A DNA stretch of 36,167 bases from an uncultured Verrucomicrobiales bacterium. Its GTDB lineage: Bacteria > Verrucomicrobiota > Verrucomicrobiia > Verrucomicrobiales > Akkermansiaceae. Position numbers and translations under genes: made by a program. The stretch lies in contig CAJXVQ010000005.1 in assembly GCA_913060685.1 (NCBI GenBank), positions 1-36,167 on the forward strand. The letters run 5' to 3'. Shown here piece by piece: positions 15,920 through 24,600 of this stretch (position 1 is its first letter; every line of letters begins with the position of its first letter). The notes below the pieces were generated by a model, which made no database searches, was not told the origin of the DNA, and saw only the letters and a list, made by a program, of their open reading frames with translations.

Positions 15920-16453
15920 ATGCTTCGAGTCATGAAGTCGATTTGGATGATGCTCGTTCTGGGGTCCTTCCTCGTGAGTTGTAGCTCGGATCCGGTGGCT
16001 CGTCCGTTTGTTGCGCAACGGGCCTCGAAGAAAAAACCGGTTCCTCCGAAGCCCAAAGCAATCCCGGCAAAGCCGAAAGATCCGCCAAGGAAAGCATCCG
16101 CGGGGAAGGTCACTTTCGCAGGGCTTGCCGGTAGCCGGCTTTCTCAGATTCGGGTCATTCCCGAGAATGGCTCAACTCTCGAGATCCCCGGAATACGATC
16201 CTACGATCAGGTTGATGGCTTTTGGTTTCGAGACTCGCCAGATGAGTGGTTCAAGATTCCCGATCACAGCGAGGCTTGGGTCGGCATGGCTCCCGAAAAG
16301 TATGATGGCAGCGCTCATCGAGGTGGCTTGAAAATTTACTACCGCAGCAGCCCCTTGGTAGGGCTTGTCGGAGCCATCCGGGGTGGCGTAAAACATCCCG
16401 CCTGGGTCAGGGACTCCGGCCAGACCAAGAGCCCTGTGCCCTCACCCTTTTAA
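15920..16453 (+). CDS. Putative lipoprotein with Lys/Pro-rich linker
   Basis: The product is 177 residues. It has a lipoprotein signal peptide: a hydrophobic core WMMLVLGSFL and a lipobox ending at Cys21 (FLVSC-SSD). Ser at +2 suggests outer-membrane sorting if the E. coli rule holds. A Lys/Pro/Ala-rich linker follows (about 37-62, KKKPVPPKPKAIPAKPKD), then a globular C-terminal part with no family I recognise (RSYDQVDGFWFRDSPDEWFKIPD). A Lys/Pro linker can cross or bind peptidoglycan, which is inference only. The stop is 8 nt before the PI-PLC gene, so the two probably form an operon. Confidence 0.8.
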   Translation: MLRVMKSIWMMLVLGSFLVSCSSDPVARPFVAQRASKKKPVPPKPKAIPAKPKDPPRKASAGKVTFAGLAGSRLSQIRVIPENGSTLEIPGIRSYDQVDGFWFRDSPDEWFKIPDHSEAWVGMAPEKYDGSAHRGGLKIYYRSSPLVGLVGAIRGGVKHPAWVRDSGQTKSPVPSPF

Positions 16454-16461
16454 AATAAATC

Positions 16462-17508
16462 ATGATGAAGTTACTCACTTTTTTGGCGGGGATCTTGATG
16501 ATGCCCCTGGCCTCTGCCGAGGGCCTGCGGCTGAATCAGATCCAAATCATGGGCACCCATAACTCTTATCACGTCGCTCCCACGGCCGATGAGATGAAGC
16601 TCCTTGGGGTCTTTAGTCAACGCGCCACCACGGCTTGGGACTACACTCGCAAGCCCCTCGGAGAGCAACTCGAGTCCGGGCTGAGGCATTTTGAACTCGA
16701 TGTCTTCGCTGATCCGGAGGGCGGGCGCTATGCCTCGGCAGATGCTTCGGCCGACGACCCCATGCGCAAGTCGGGAATCAAAGTGCTCCACGTCCCCAGG
16801 ATCGATGCCCGCTCGGCGCATCCCACTTTCAAGGGCGCGCTCGGGGCGGTGAAGGATTGGTCGACCAAGCATCCCCGCCATATCCCGATCATGATTCTGG
16901 TGGAACTCAAGGACCGTGCCGAGGTTCCCTTTGGGCCCAAGCCGATTGCCTTTGATCGCGCCGGAATGGAGGAACTTGAGAAGGAAATCCTTTCGGTTTT
17001 TCAGCGATCCCAATTAATCACGCCCGATTCCGTCCGGGGCGATGCCGTGACCTTGCGGGAAGCTGTCTCAGGAAAGGGGTGGCCACTCTTGGACGACGTC
17101 CGCGGCAAGGTCATGTTCTGTCTCGACAACGGAGGCGGGCATCGGGATCTCTATCTCAAGGGGAACCCCTCCCTGGAGAAACGACTTCTCTTTGTCAGTG
17201 TCGATCCCACGCATCCGGCGGCTGCCTGGATGAAACGGAATGATCCCGTTGGGGGCTTTGCTGAGATTCAAAGACTGGTGAAAACTGGATTTATGGTCCG
17301 GACCCGCGCTGATGCGGAAACGATAGAGGCGAGAGCGAACGATCCCGGCCGTGCCCAAAAAGCACTTGCGAGTGGTGCGCAATTTGTCAGCACCGATTTT
17401 CCCCGGAAGGTTCCCCGCATCAGTGAGTATGAGGTGACCTTGCCGGGCAAGGTGGTGGCCCGGCCCAATCCGGTCTCGGCGAAAGGGCGTGAGGAGAAGA
17501 TTGATTGA
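16462..17508 (+). CDS. Ca2+-dependent phosphoinositide phospholipase C-like protein (PI-PLC-C1 family)
   Basis: The product is 348 residues with a signal peptide (MMKLLTFLAGILMMPLASA), so it is exported. The N-terminal MGTHNSYHV motif holds the likely catalytic His. It is followed by WDYTRKPLGEQLESGLRHFE and LDVFADPEGG, then KVLHVPRIDARS and IMILVELKD. This arrangement is that of the Ca2+-dependent PI-PLC-C1 family, a TIM-barrel phosphodiesterase related to bacterial PI-PLC and glycerophosphodiesterases. The expected reaction is cleavage of phosphoinositide or a related phosphodiester. The substrate in a bacterium is unknown, since most do not make phosphatidylinositol. The second ATG (16465) is an equally possible start. 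It pairs with the lipoprotein gene, 8 nt upstream. Confidence 0.85.
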   Translation: MMKLLTFLAGILMMPLASAEGLRLNQIQIMGTHNSYHVAPTADEMKLLGVFSQRATTAWDYTRKPLGEQLESGLRHFELDVFADPEGGRYASADASADDPMRKSGIKVLHVPRIDARSAHPTFKGALGAVKDWSTKHPRHIPIMILVELKDRAEVPFGPKPIAFDRAGMEELEKEILSVFQRSQLITPDSVRGDAVTLREAVSGKGWPLLDDVRGKVMFCLDNGGGHRDLYLKGNPSLEKRLLFVSVDPTHPAAAWMKRNDPVGGFAEIQRLVKTGFMVRTRADAETIEARANDPGRAQKALASGAQFVSTDFPRKVPRISEYEVTLPGKVVARPNPVSAKGREEKID

Positions 17509-17885
17509 CCGAGAGGGGACTGCTTTGGGATCCTGGATCACGGCGACCGCCGTGAAAGAGACCGGAATCGTGGGGCGTTCGAAGAATGATTTTTAAGGCG
17601 GCCATCCAGGGTGATCAAGGGATCGGGGCGGAGCCAAAGGCCCTGCGCACCATGGCGTTTAGCGTTTGGCTCTTAGCTTTCTCGCGGTGGATGGTGCGGT
17701 CGATCGGGCTAATCGCCAACAGCCAATCGCCAACAGCCGACGCCGCAAACCCTGTCGTTATCTTATTTCCCTGGCTTGATTGACCTGGGCTGTCATCGGG
17801 TCTTGGTGCCCAGGAGTGCCGCTCAGGATGATCAGGGTATTTCGACAGCGCTTGAAGAATTTTCGAATCGCGTTAGTTCTCGGGC
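17509..17885. other. Intergenic region between PI-PLC and dGTPase genes
   Basis: This 377-bp stretch has no gene I can support. It holds a 7-bp hairpin TCACGGC-GACC-GCCGTGA (17538-17555), which has no T tract and is at best a weak terminator. The second copy of the intergenic inverted-repeat element lies at 17651-17743. The last 130 bases precede the dGTPase start and probably hold its promoter; no clear -10/-35 pair was seen. Confidence 0.5.
17651..17743. repeat. Intergenic inverted-repeat element, copy 2
   Basis: The left arm contains GGCGTTTAGCGTTTGGCTCTT (17654-17674). The right arm (17711-17743) contains AATCGCCAACAGCC twice in overlapping tandem register, with AGCCAATCGCCAACAGCC in the middle. 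The arms are imperfect reverse complements. The left arm and the 13-mer AACAGCCAATCGC are shared with the element at 6551-6652. The middle (about 17675-17705) is not conserved between copies. Confidence 0.6.
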
Positions 17886-19175
17886 GTGCAGAATCGATTT
17901 TACCAGGCTTTCGACACCGAGCGGGCTTCCGGCTACGACACTTCGGGTGACTTCCGCTCGCCCTTCCAGATCGACCGGGACCGCGTTCTTCACACTCCTG
18001 CCTTCCGCCGCATGCAGAGCAAGACCCAGGTCTTTTGGAGTGGCGAGTACGATTTCTATCGTACCAGATTGACCCACTCGCTCGAAGTCGCACAGATTGG
18101 AAAATCAATCTGTCATTGGCTCGCACATTCCAGCGATCTTCTTCACGACGATTTCCACATTGATGGAGATTTGGTCGAAGCGATTTGCCTCTCCCACGAT
18201 CTCGGACACCCCCCCTTCGGCCATGCCGGCGAGCGCTCGCTCAATCACTTCATGGCGGGCTATGGTGGGTTCGAGGGGAATGCCCAAACTCTGCGATTGC
18301 TGACCGAGCGAATCTTTTCGCAAAGCCGAAAGGGGATGGACCCTTCGAGGGCTTTCCTGGATGGGGTCCTGAAATATAAATCCCTGTGGTCCGAACTTAA
18401 GACGACGACGGGTAAGCTCCCGAAGAATCATTTTCTCTATGACGCCCAGGAGAAACATCTCAGTTGGGCCATGGGTGGTAATGATTTTCCCGCTGAACTT
18501 ACGCCAGGCAAGGAGCGCGATGGCTTCAAATCAATCGAGTGTCAGATCATGGACTGGGCCGACGATACGGCCTATTCGTTGAATGACTTGGCGGATTCGG
18601 TGAAGGCGGGATTTTTAACGGTGGAGCGCATCGAGCGGTGGGCCGAAAGGAAGGGGCATGCAATTTCCGATGACGCTCCCTTGGGCGCGCTTCTACAAGC
18701 CATTCGGGGACAGCGAATCGAGCCATTCGTGGGCAAGAGAATCGGACGATACATTCAATCGGCCCACCTGGTCGGTGCCGTGAATCTCCTCAGCGCGACC
18801 AGTCATCGTTACGCCTTTGAGGTCGTGATCGACGAAGAAATCAGGGCCGAGTGCGAACTCTTCAAGCAGCTTGCATTTGAGGTGGTTTTCCTCTCCCCGC
18901 AACTCAAGCAACTCGAGCACAAGGGGAGCTACATGCTGCGTCAGCTTTGGCAGGTGATGGAGAAACGTTACGTTCTCGGCGAAGCGATCGACGGTCAGGA
19001 CTTCGCTTTGCTTCCAGACGCCGATGCCGCCGAGATCCAACAAGCGGAGACCGTTGAGCAAAAGGCGCGCCTCGTCTGCGACTTCCTCGCAGGCATGACC
19101 GATGGCTATGCCGCGCGCACCTTCAGAAGACTCTTCGAGCCCGGATTCGGAAGTATCGGAGATTTGGTGGGGTAA
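17886..19175 (+). CDS. dgt: dGTP triphosphohydrolase-like HD-domain protein
   Basis: The product is 429 residues from a GTG at 17886. The start is needed to keep the family N-terminus (RFYQAFDTERASGYDTSGDFRSPF then DRDRVLHTPAFRRMQSKTQVF). The HD-superfamily metal site is visible as TRLTHSLEVAQIG, LSHDLGHPPFGHAGE and MDWADDTAYSLNDLADS. Members convert dNTPs, classically dGTP, to deoxynucleoside plus tripolyphosphate and so control dNTP pools or restrict phage DNA synthesis. Which dNTP is used cannot be read. It is probably cytosolic, with no signal peptide. The gene stands alone, with a 377-bp gap upstream and a 205-bp gap downstream. Confidence 0.92.
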   Translation: MQNRFYQAFDTERASGYDTSGDFRSPFQIDRDRVLHTPAFRRMQSKTQVFWSGEYDFYRTRLTHSLEVAQIGKSICHWLAHSSDLLHDDFHIDGDLVEAICLSHDLGHPPFGHAGERSLNHFMAGYGGFEGNAQTLRLLTERIFSQSRKGMDPSRAFLDGVLKYKSLWSELKTTTGKLPKNHFLYDAQEKHLSWAMGGNDFPAELTPGKERDGFKSIECQIMDWADDTAYSLNDLADSVKAGFLTVERIERWAERKGHAISDDAPLGALLQAIRGQRIEPFVGKRIGRYIQSAHLVGAVNLLSATSHRYAFEVVIDEEIRAECELFKQLAFEVVFLSPQLKQLEHKGSYMLRQLWQVMEKRYVLGEAIDGQDFALLPDADAAEIQQAETVEQKARLVCDFLAGMTDGYAARTFRRLFEPGFGSIGDLVG

Positions 19176-19380
19176 AGTCGGCACCTCTTCTTTTTCAAGT
19201 GTGACGACCCCGCACCAGCACCAGAGGATCCCCGAGAGTCGATCTGGGATTAGGCTGCTTCCGGGACATTGAAATTGTATTTTGCGGCATTCATCCCAAA
19301 GGTTGTCCTGGATCCGTTAGCCCAAGGCCTCGCGGGTTTCGGCGTGATAGAATGGGCAAGGTCATCCCAGTAAGGGTGAA
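19176..19380 (+). other. Intergenic region before the SGNH hydrolase gene
   Basis: This 205-bp gap carries no gene or clear hairpin. It should hold the dGTPase gene's 3' end signals and the promoter of the SGNH hydrolase. AAGGG at 19373-19377 lies just before the ATG at 19381, too close to be a well-spaced ribosome binding site. Confidence 0.35.
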
Positions 19381-21432
19381 ATGAATCATTCGAAGAGTCT
19401 TCAAGCTGTTGTTTTGTTACTGGGCACTCCCGGGATTTCGCTTGGGCTGGATTATGTTTGGACCGGGAAGGGGGATGTCATGAAGCTGACGGCTCCGACG
19501 GAGTCGGTGAATGTGAGCCTGGCTAAGAGCGTTAAAATGCGCTCAGTGATCTTTGATCCCGGGGCATTGAATGCGATTGAGATTCGGGGAGAGTCCCTCG
19601 AGTTGGTCGACGGCGGGCGTATTGAATTTGCAAAGCTGCCCGGCGATGTGGGTATGAACAAAACGGCTTCAGTAACGATGGCAAGCGATCTGAAATTGTC
19701 GGGTGAAATTTCCATGGCGAATCAAAATCGTCATTATCTTGGCGGAGAGAAGTTGCTGATCACCGGAGATCTGACAGGCAGCGGGCAGATTTCGATTGGC
19801 GGAGTGGAAGGTGGGATCGTGCAGGTCAGAGGCGACAACTCGGGGTATACGGGTGGCTTCGTGATCGAGAGTGGGAGCTTGATGCTCAGTCATGCGGTCG
19901 CTCTCGGTTCCGGGACAAAACCGGTGACCTTGAACGGGGGAGCCCTGGTGATGGGGGCGCGGATTTCGACCACTCATGACTTCGATGTTTCCGGGAATGC
20001 GCAATGGGATGCGCATGGTCCGAACGGAACCCACGATGGAACGATTGCGATTCACAAGGGCGCAACGTTCACCGTGAGAAATGGAGGAGGAAACACCATG
20101 ACCTGGCGCGGTGAGATTACCGGAGCGGGGGACCTGGTCTTCGCCGCTCACGGCACGACCTTTGCCGGTGACAAGGCGAACACCCTGAGTGGCGCGGTGA
20201 AGGTGGGAGGTCTGCCCCGGGGTGCAACCATCATGGCGAGAGCGGCTGGAACAAATGTCATCCCAAGCTCCCTGGTGATGATTGAGAACGGGATACTCCG
20301 CTGGGGAACCGACGAACAAATCGCTGATCATGTTCCGGTGACTTTCCAGGGAGAACTTCCGACCTTGGAATTACACGGGCACAAGGAGCGGGTCGGAGTG
20401 CTCGATCTGCAGGGCGATGCGCGAATTGATCCCGGTCAGGATGGTGAATTCAACTTTGCTGATAGTTCGAAAGTCAGTTGGGATCGGGACAAAGTAATGA
20501 TGGTCCTGGGCGGTGGAACGATTCGTTTTGGCAAGGATGAAACGGCACTGACGAAAGAGCAGTTGCGGCAGATCGGATTTGTCGATCCGGCGGGATTCCC
20601 GGCCGGGACATATCCTGCAAAACTTTCCAGTGATGGAAAACTACTTCCGACCGGTGACTTGGTGATTCCGGTTAATCTTCCTGTTAATCTCTCATCGGAA
20701 GCCGATGCCCAACGTCGCGCTCTCTATGAAGTTGAAGGACTGTTGGAACTCACTGGTGACAATACGCCGTTGAAGAAATCCGGAACGGTGATTTCGTTTT
20801 ATGGCGACTCGATCACCTGGGGAGGCGGCTATCTCAACGTGATCAAGAAGGCGATTTCCGAGAGCAAGGAAACCAAGGACCTGGGTGTGAAATTGATCAA
20901 TCACGGCGTGAATGGTGGTGGGGTCCTGACACTCCGCTACGGTGACAAAGGCACGGCCCACTTTGGAAACACCCAGCCGCGGCCCTTCTCTGAAACCCTC
21001 GCCGAAGACAAGGCGGATGTCGCGGTGATCTCTATCGGGGTGAACGATGTCTGGTGGCGCAAGACCACTCCCGAGGCTTTTGAGAAGGCTCTCACTGATC
21101 TCGTCACTCAAGCCAAGGCGGCCGGAGTAAGACCGGTGCTCGCCACCCTGGCGATCATGAAAGAGAAGGTCGGTGAGAGGAACGCGAAGTGCGATGCCTA
21201 TGCCGACATCACACGAAAAGTGGCAAAAGCAACCGGCGCGACTTTGGTCGATCTGCGTGCGGGCTTCATGGCCTGCATGGAGAGCGAGAGCATCGTCGTT
21301 CGTCCCGGAGGGGCCTGGACCAGTAATGCCAAACTGTTGGCCCACGACGGTGTGCATCCCAATGCTCGCGGGAACCAACTGCTGGCCGGGCTGATTGCGC
21401 GGGGAATTGTTCAGTCCCTGGAGAATCGCTAG
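19381..21432 (+). CDS. Secreted protein: autotransporter-type beta-strand repeats plus SGNH/GDSL hydrolase
   Basis: The product is 683 residues. The signal peptide (SLQAVVLLLGTPGISLG) gives export. Residues about 25-440 are a Gly-rich beta-helical region with autotransporter-associated beta-strand repeats; YTGGFVIESGSLMLSHAVALGSG is the clearest, and TFAGDKANTLSGAV another. Residues about 470-683 are an SGNH hydrolase: block I YGDSITWGG with the nucleophile Ser (about 475), block II Gly in NHGVNGGG, block III IGVNDVW (about 553), and block V HDGVHP with the Asp-His pair (about 655). SGNH enzymes are esterases, often deacetylating polysaccharides. An extracellular carbohydrate esterase is the most natural reading, inferred only from context. 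No C-terminal beta-barrel follows the repeats, so this is not a true autotransporter. Confidence 0.88.
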   Translation: MNHSKSLQAVVLLLGTPGISLGLDYVWTGKGDVMKLTAPTESVNVSLAKSVKMRSVIFDPGALNAIEIRGESLELVDGGRIEFAKLPGDVGMNKTASVTMASDLKLSGEISMANQNRHYLGGEKLLITGDLTGSGQISIGGVEGGIVQVRGDNSGYTGGFVIESGSLMLSHAVALGSGTKPVTLNGGALVMGARISTTHDFDVSGNAQWDAHGPNGTHDGTIAIHKGATFTVRNGGGNTMTWRGEITGAGDLVFAAHGTTFAGDKANTLSGAVKVGGLPRGATIMARAAGTNVIPSSLVMIENGILRWGTDEQIADHVPVTFQGELPTLELHGHKERVGVLDLQGDARIDPGQDGEFNFADSSKVSWDRDKVMMVLGGGTIRFGKDETALTKEQLRQIGFVDPAGFPAGTYPAKLSSDGKLLPTGDLVIPVNLPVNLSSEADAQRRALYEVEGLLELTGDNTPLKKSGTVISFYGDSITWGGGYLNVIKKAISESKETKDLGVKLINHGVNGGGVLTLRYGDKGTAHFGNTQPRPFSETLAEDKADVAVISIGVNDVWWRKTTPEAFEKALTDLVTQAKAAGVRPVLATLAIMKEKVGERNAKCDAYADITRKVAKATGATLVDLRAGFMACMESESIVVRPGGAWTSNAKLLAHDGVHPNARGNQLLAGLIARGIVQSLENR

Positions 21433-21668
21433 AGATCACTGAAGGTGCTTCGGTCCCCTTGAGGCGCATGAACTTTTCATTTCCCTCGATGGTCGCGTTG
21501 AATCCGTAGACATCAGGATCGGAGTCGGAGTCGGGGACATCCTGCCCGTCATTGCCGAGGGGCGAATTCGCCCTCGCGCTGCATCCAACCAACGGCCGTC
21601 ACAATGAACAGGATGGCCAGGGAGTTGGTGATGAAGGGGAGGATCTTCACGAGGGGATGATTGGCAGC
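21433..21668 (-). pseudogene. Possible coding remnant between convergent genes
   Basis: No intact gene is supported. On the minus strand a GTG at 21650 opens 33 codons with a hydrophobic stretch (ILPFITNSLAILFIVTAVGWM), ending at a TGA at 21549. Near that stop another frame reads DGQDVPDSDSDPDVYGF, then GNEKFMRLKGTEA, resembling the calcium-loop and 'KFMRLK'-type ends of verrucomicrobial surface proteins. A frameshifted leftover of an exported protein would explain both, but chance is a serious alternative because the second frame does not stop before running antisense into the SGNH gene. Confidence 0.25.
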
Positions 21669-24600
21669 TTACTCGTTGCCGGGCAAGGGGGAGCCCCCGG
21701 GTTTCTGCGTTGCAATCACGGCGGTGCCGGAGCTGCGTTGGAACTCCCACATCAGGAGAACGGGACCACCGGAGGGGTCGATGGTGCGATCGACAAGGAC
21801 TTCTTCCCCGGTGGTTTCGGCGACAAGTTGACCATCGATCGAGAAGGCGAGGCGGTCGCTGCCGTCTCCGCCCGATACCGAGAGGGCGAACTGAAGTTGC
21901 GTCGGGGCCTCAACCTGGACAATGAGCCGGCTGAGGGACCCGGAGGTGGCGGAAGTGCTGAGGAGATGTCCGGTGTCCGGGTCGGCGCGCCAGTCGGCAG
22001 GTCCGCTCATCCCGTAATCGCTGGTCGGGGCGAGACCGTTGAGCCCTTCCGTGAGCCGCGATCCTCCCTGCAGCGAGAAGTTGAGCCGATAGAGCTGTCC
22101 GGAGCCGGACTCCGGGATCGGTGGTCCGAGCAGGGTGAGTCCCTCGGTGGAGAGATGGCTCGTGAAGGTCGCGCTGACATCGGTCCATGCCTGGGCGTCG
22201 GCGGTGGACTGAACCTGCCAATGCAGATCGGCGGCGGTGGTGGCCAGGCGGGAGGTGAGCTCGGGCCGGTTCCCGACCAGGCGGAAGGAGAGACCCTCGC
22301 CCGAAGCATTCTCAGGAGAACTGTGCCCCAGTGCGTAGGCGCGCAGGTAGTCGCCGAGTTCCCCGGCGTGGTCACTGCGGAGAAGGTCGAGCAGACCGGT
22401 GAGTTCTCCATGGGTGGCAGCGGTGAGCCAGCGGTCGAAGCCGGCCGCATCGGCCTCTGCCGCGGTGTTGGAGGCGTAGACGGTGGCTTCGTGGGGATGA
22501 GCGAGGAGGTAGCCGTCATCCGCGACAAGGCGCAGCATCGCCATGCGGGTGATGCTGCCGTCCCAACCCTCCGCCGTGGTGATCTCGATGGTGGTGGAGC
22601 TCACTCCGGCCGGAATGGTCACGCTGCGCGGAATACTGTTGAGGTGGGTTCCTTCGAGGGCGGTGCCATCGAGATCGAGGGTCACGGTGAGTGGTGAGCT
22701 TGTCGAGCCATCGCGGATCACACGCACGCGGGCGGCTTGCCCGGAAGTGAGGGCGTTGGGCTCGATGACGGCGAGACGAACGAAGGGCTCATCGCTCACG
22801 CTCCGCGCGAGCGGTGCCCCCGCCACGTCGTAGCGGAAGTGAGGCAGGACGGAGGTCTCCCAGCGTTCGGTCCCCTCGCTCTCGAGATCGGGGACGGCGT
22901 GGAAGGTGATGAGCTTGGTGCTCTCCCCCCGCGCGAACTGAACCACGGCGCGTTGCCCGTCCACCCTGGCATCACCCTCGAGAGCGAAGTCCCTGCCGAG
23001 GGCATCCTGGAACAATCCGATCGGCACCTCGAGGGCGCCGGCCACACCGTCACCGCTGCGGGTCACTTCCACCGTGAAGGATTCGCGGCGGGACTCGCTG
23101 AGGACAGTGCTGTCTTCCGAGCCGGGTGCAAAGGCGAGGGCCACTTCGGTCGGGATGGTCAACCCGCCCATGCGGATGCGGCCCTCCACGATGAGTTCGA
23201 TGAGCTCTTGTGCACCGAGGACGGTGTTGCGCAGGACGATCTCCTGGGTGGCGGCGTCGGGGCGCTGCACAAGCAGGACGGTGTCGAGGGTGGGAACCGG
23301 GGTGCTGAAGTTTGTGTCCAGTCGGATCGCCAGGAACTCACGGGCGTCGCTGCTCTGGCCCCAGTAGAGGGCCGAGAGATCGATCACGTCGTTCTCAAGA
23401 TCAAAGTCGATCACGACATCGCGTCCGGTATCGACCCCACCAAAAACAAAGGTATCGAGACCCGCACTGCCACGCAGGGTATCCGGGCCGCCGCCCCCGG
23501 AGAGGATGTTGTGGGTGTCGCCGCCGCGCAGGTCGTCCGTGCCATGGCCGCCGCGGATGATGTGTCGGCCGGTTCCGGTCGCGGTGAGGGTGACGGGGCG
23601 CAGGCTGGTGCTGAAGTCCCAGGTGACATATCCGCTCCACTTGGACTGGAGGTAGTCGTGCACGTCTCGCAGCTTTTGTTCGGGTAGGGCGGAGGGGAAG
23701 ACGATGAGTTCGTGCAAACTTCCCCGGAAGCCGTTGGTGATGGGATCCGCCACCGGCAGGGCGAGGCGGCGCGCCCCGATGGTGGGCAGGACCGGGTCGA
23801 TGAGCTTGGGAGCGACTTCTTCCCCGTTGTAGGAAAGCCCGAAGATGTTCTGCAGGGTGGAGCCCTCGCGGCGGAAGATGCTGGTGGCCGTGGTGCCGGT
23901 GGCGGACTGGTAACCGCGCACCGCGTGTCCATCGGCTTGGTAGAATGGAGCGCCGGGATAGGAGACCGCCTCGGCGGTCGGATCGAGTTGGAGGAAGCCG
24001 CGGTTGCTCGAGAAGAGGACCTGGGAATCGTTCCGTGATCCGCTGGCTTGCCACGCGGCGAGGATGGTGTGGTCCCCGGACGGGATGGCCTCGTTCTGGA
24101 AGAAGAGGTGGCTGGTGCGCTCGCTGAAATGCACGGAGCGGCGTGCGGCGAAATCCGAAACCATGGGACGGTTCTCTGCCACCGGTTGGAGGGCGTGGCG
24201 CCCGTTGCCGGAGCGGTCGCTCCAGCTGGCGAGAGGTTCGTTCACTGAAAGGTCGGCGGCGTCGAGCCAAAGCGCGGCGTCATTGCCATCGCTGGTGCTC
24301 GGTGTGGTCACGCGGATGAGAACGGTGGCGGATTGTTGCTCGCCGCCGTCACTGAAGGAGATGGGCAAGGTGGCCTGGCGCACTGCGGTGTCCTCATGGA
24401 CGAGGGTGAGTTCGCCGGCTTGCAGGGAAGCGAGGGTGAGCGGCGGACTGTCGGCAGATCGCGTGGGCAGACCGGACCAGCGCAAGGAAAAACCGGCGAG
24501 GGAGGACGGGTCGATCTCCAGTTGGATGTCCGAGTCCGGGGTGTCCGAATCGAAGAACTGCAGGTGGCAGCCGGCTTGTCCGAGTTCCGGGACGAGGAGT

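Noticed and set aside
17538-17555. Intrinsic terminator after the PI-PLC gene
   Set aside because: A 7-bp stem is present, but purines and mixed bases rather than a T tract follow on either strand.
17711-17743. CRISPR array
   Set aside because: Only two overlapping short units occur, with no regular spacers and no cas gene in the window.
19381-21432. A true type V autotransporter
   Set aside because: Autotransporter-type beta-strand repeats are present, but the C-terminus is an SGNH hydrolase with all catalytic blocks and no beta-barrel.
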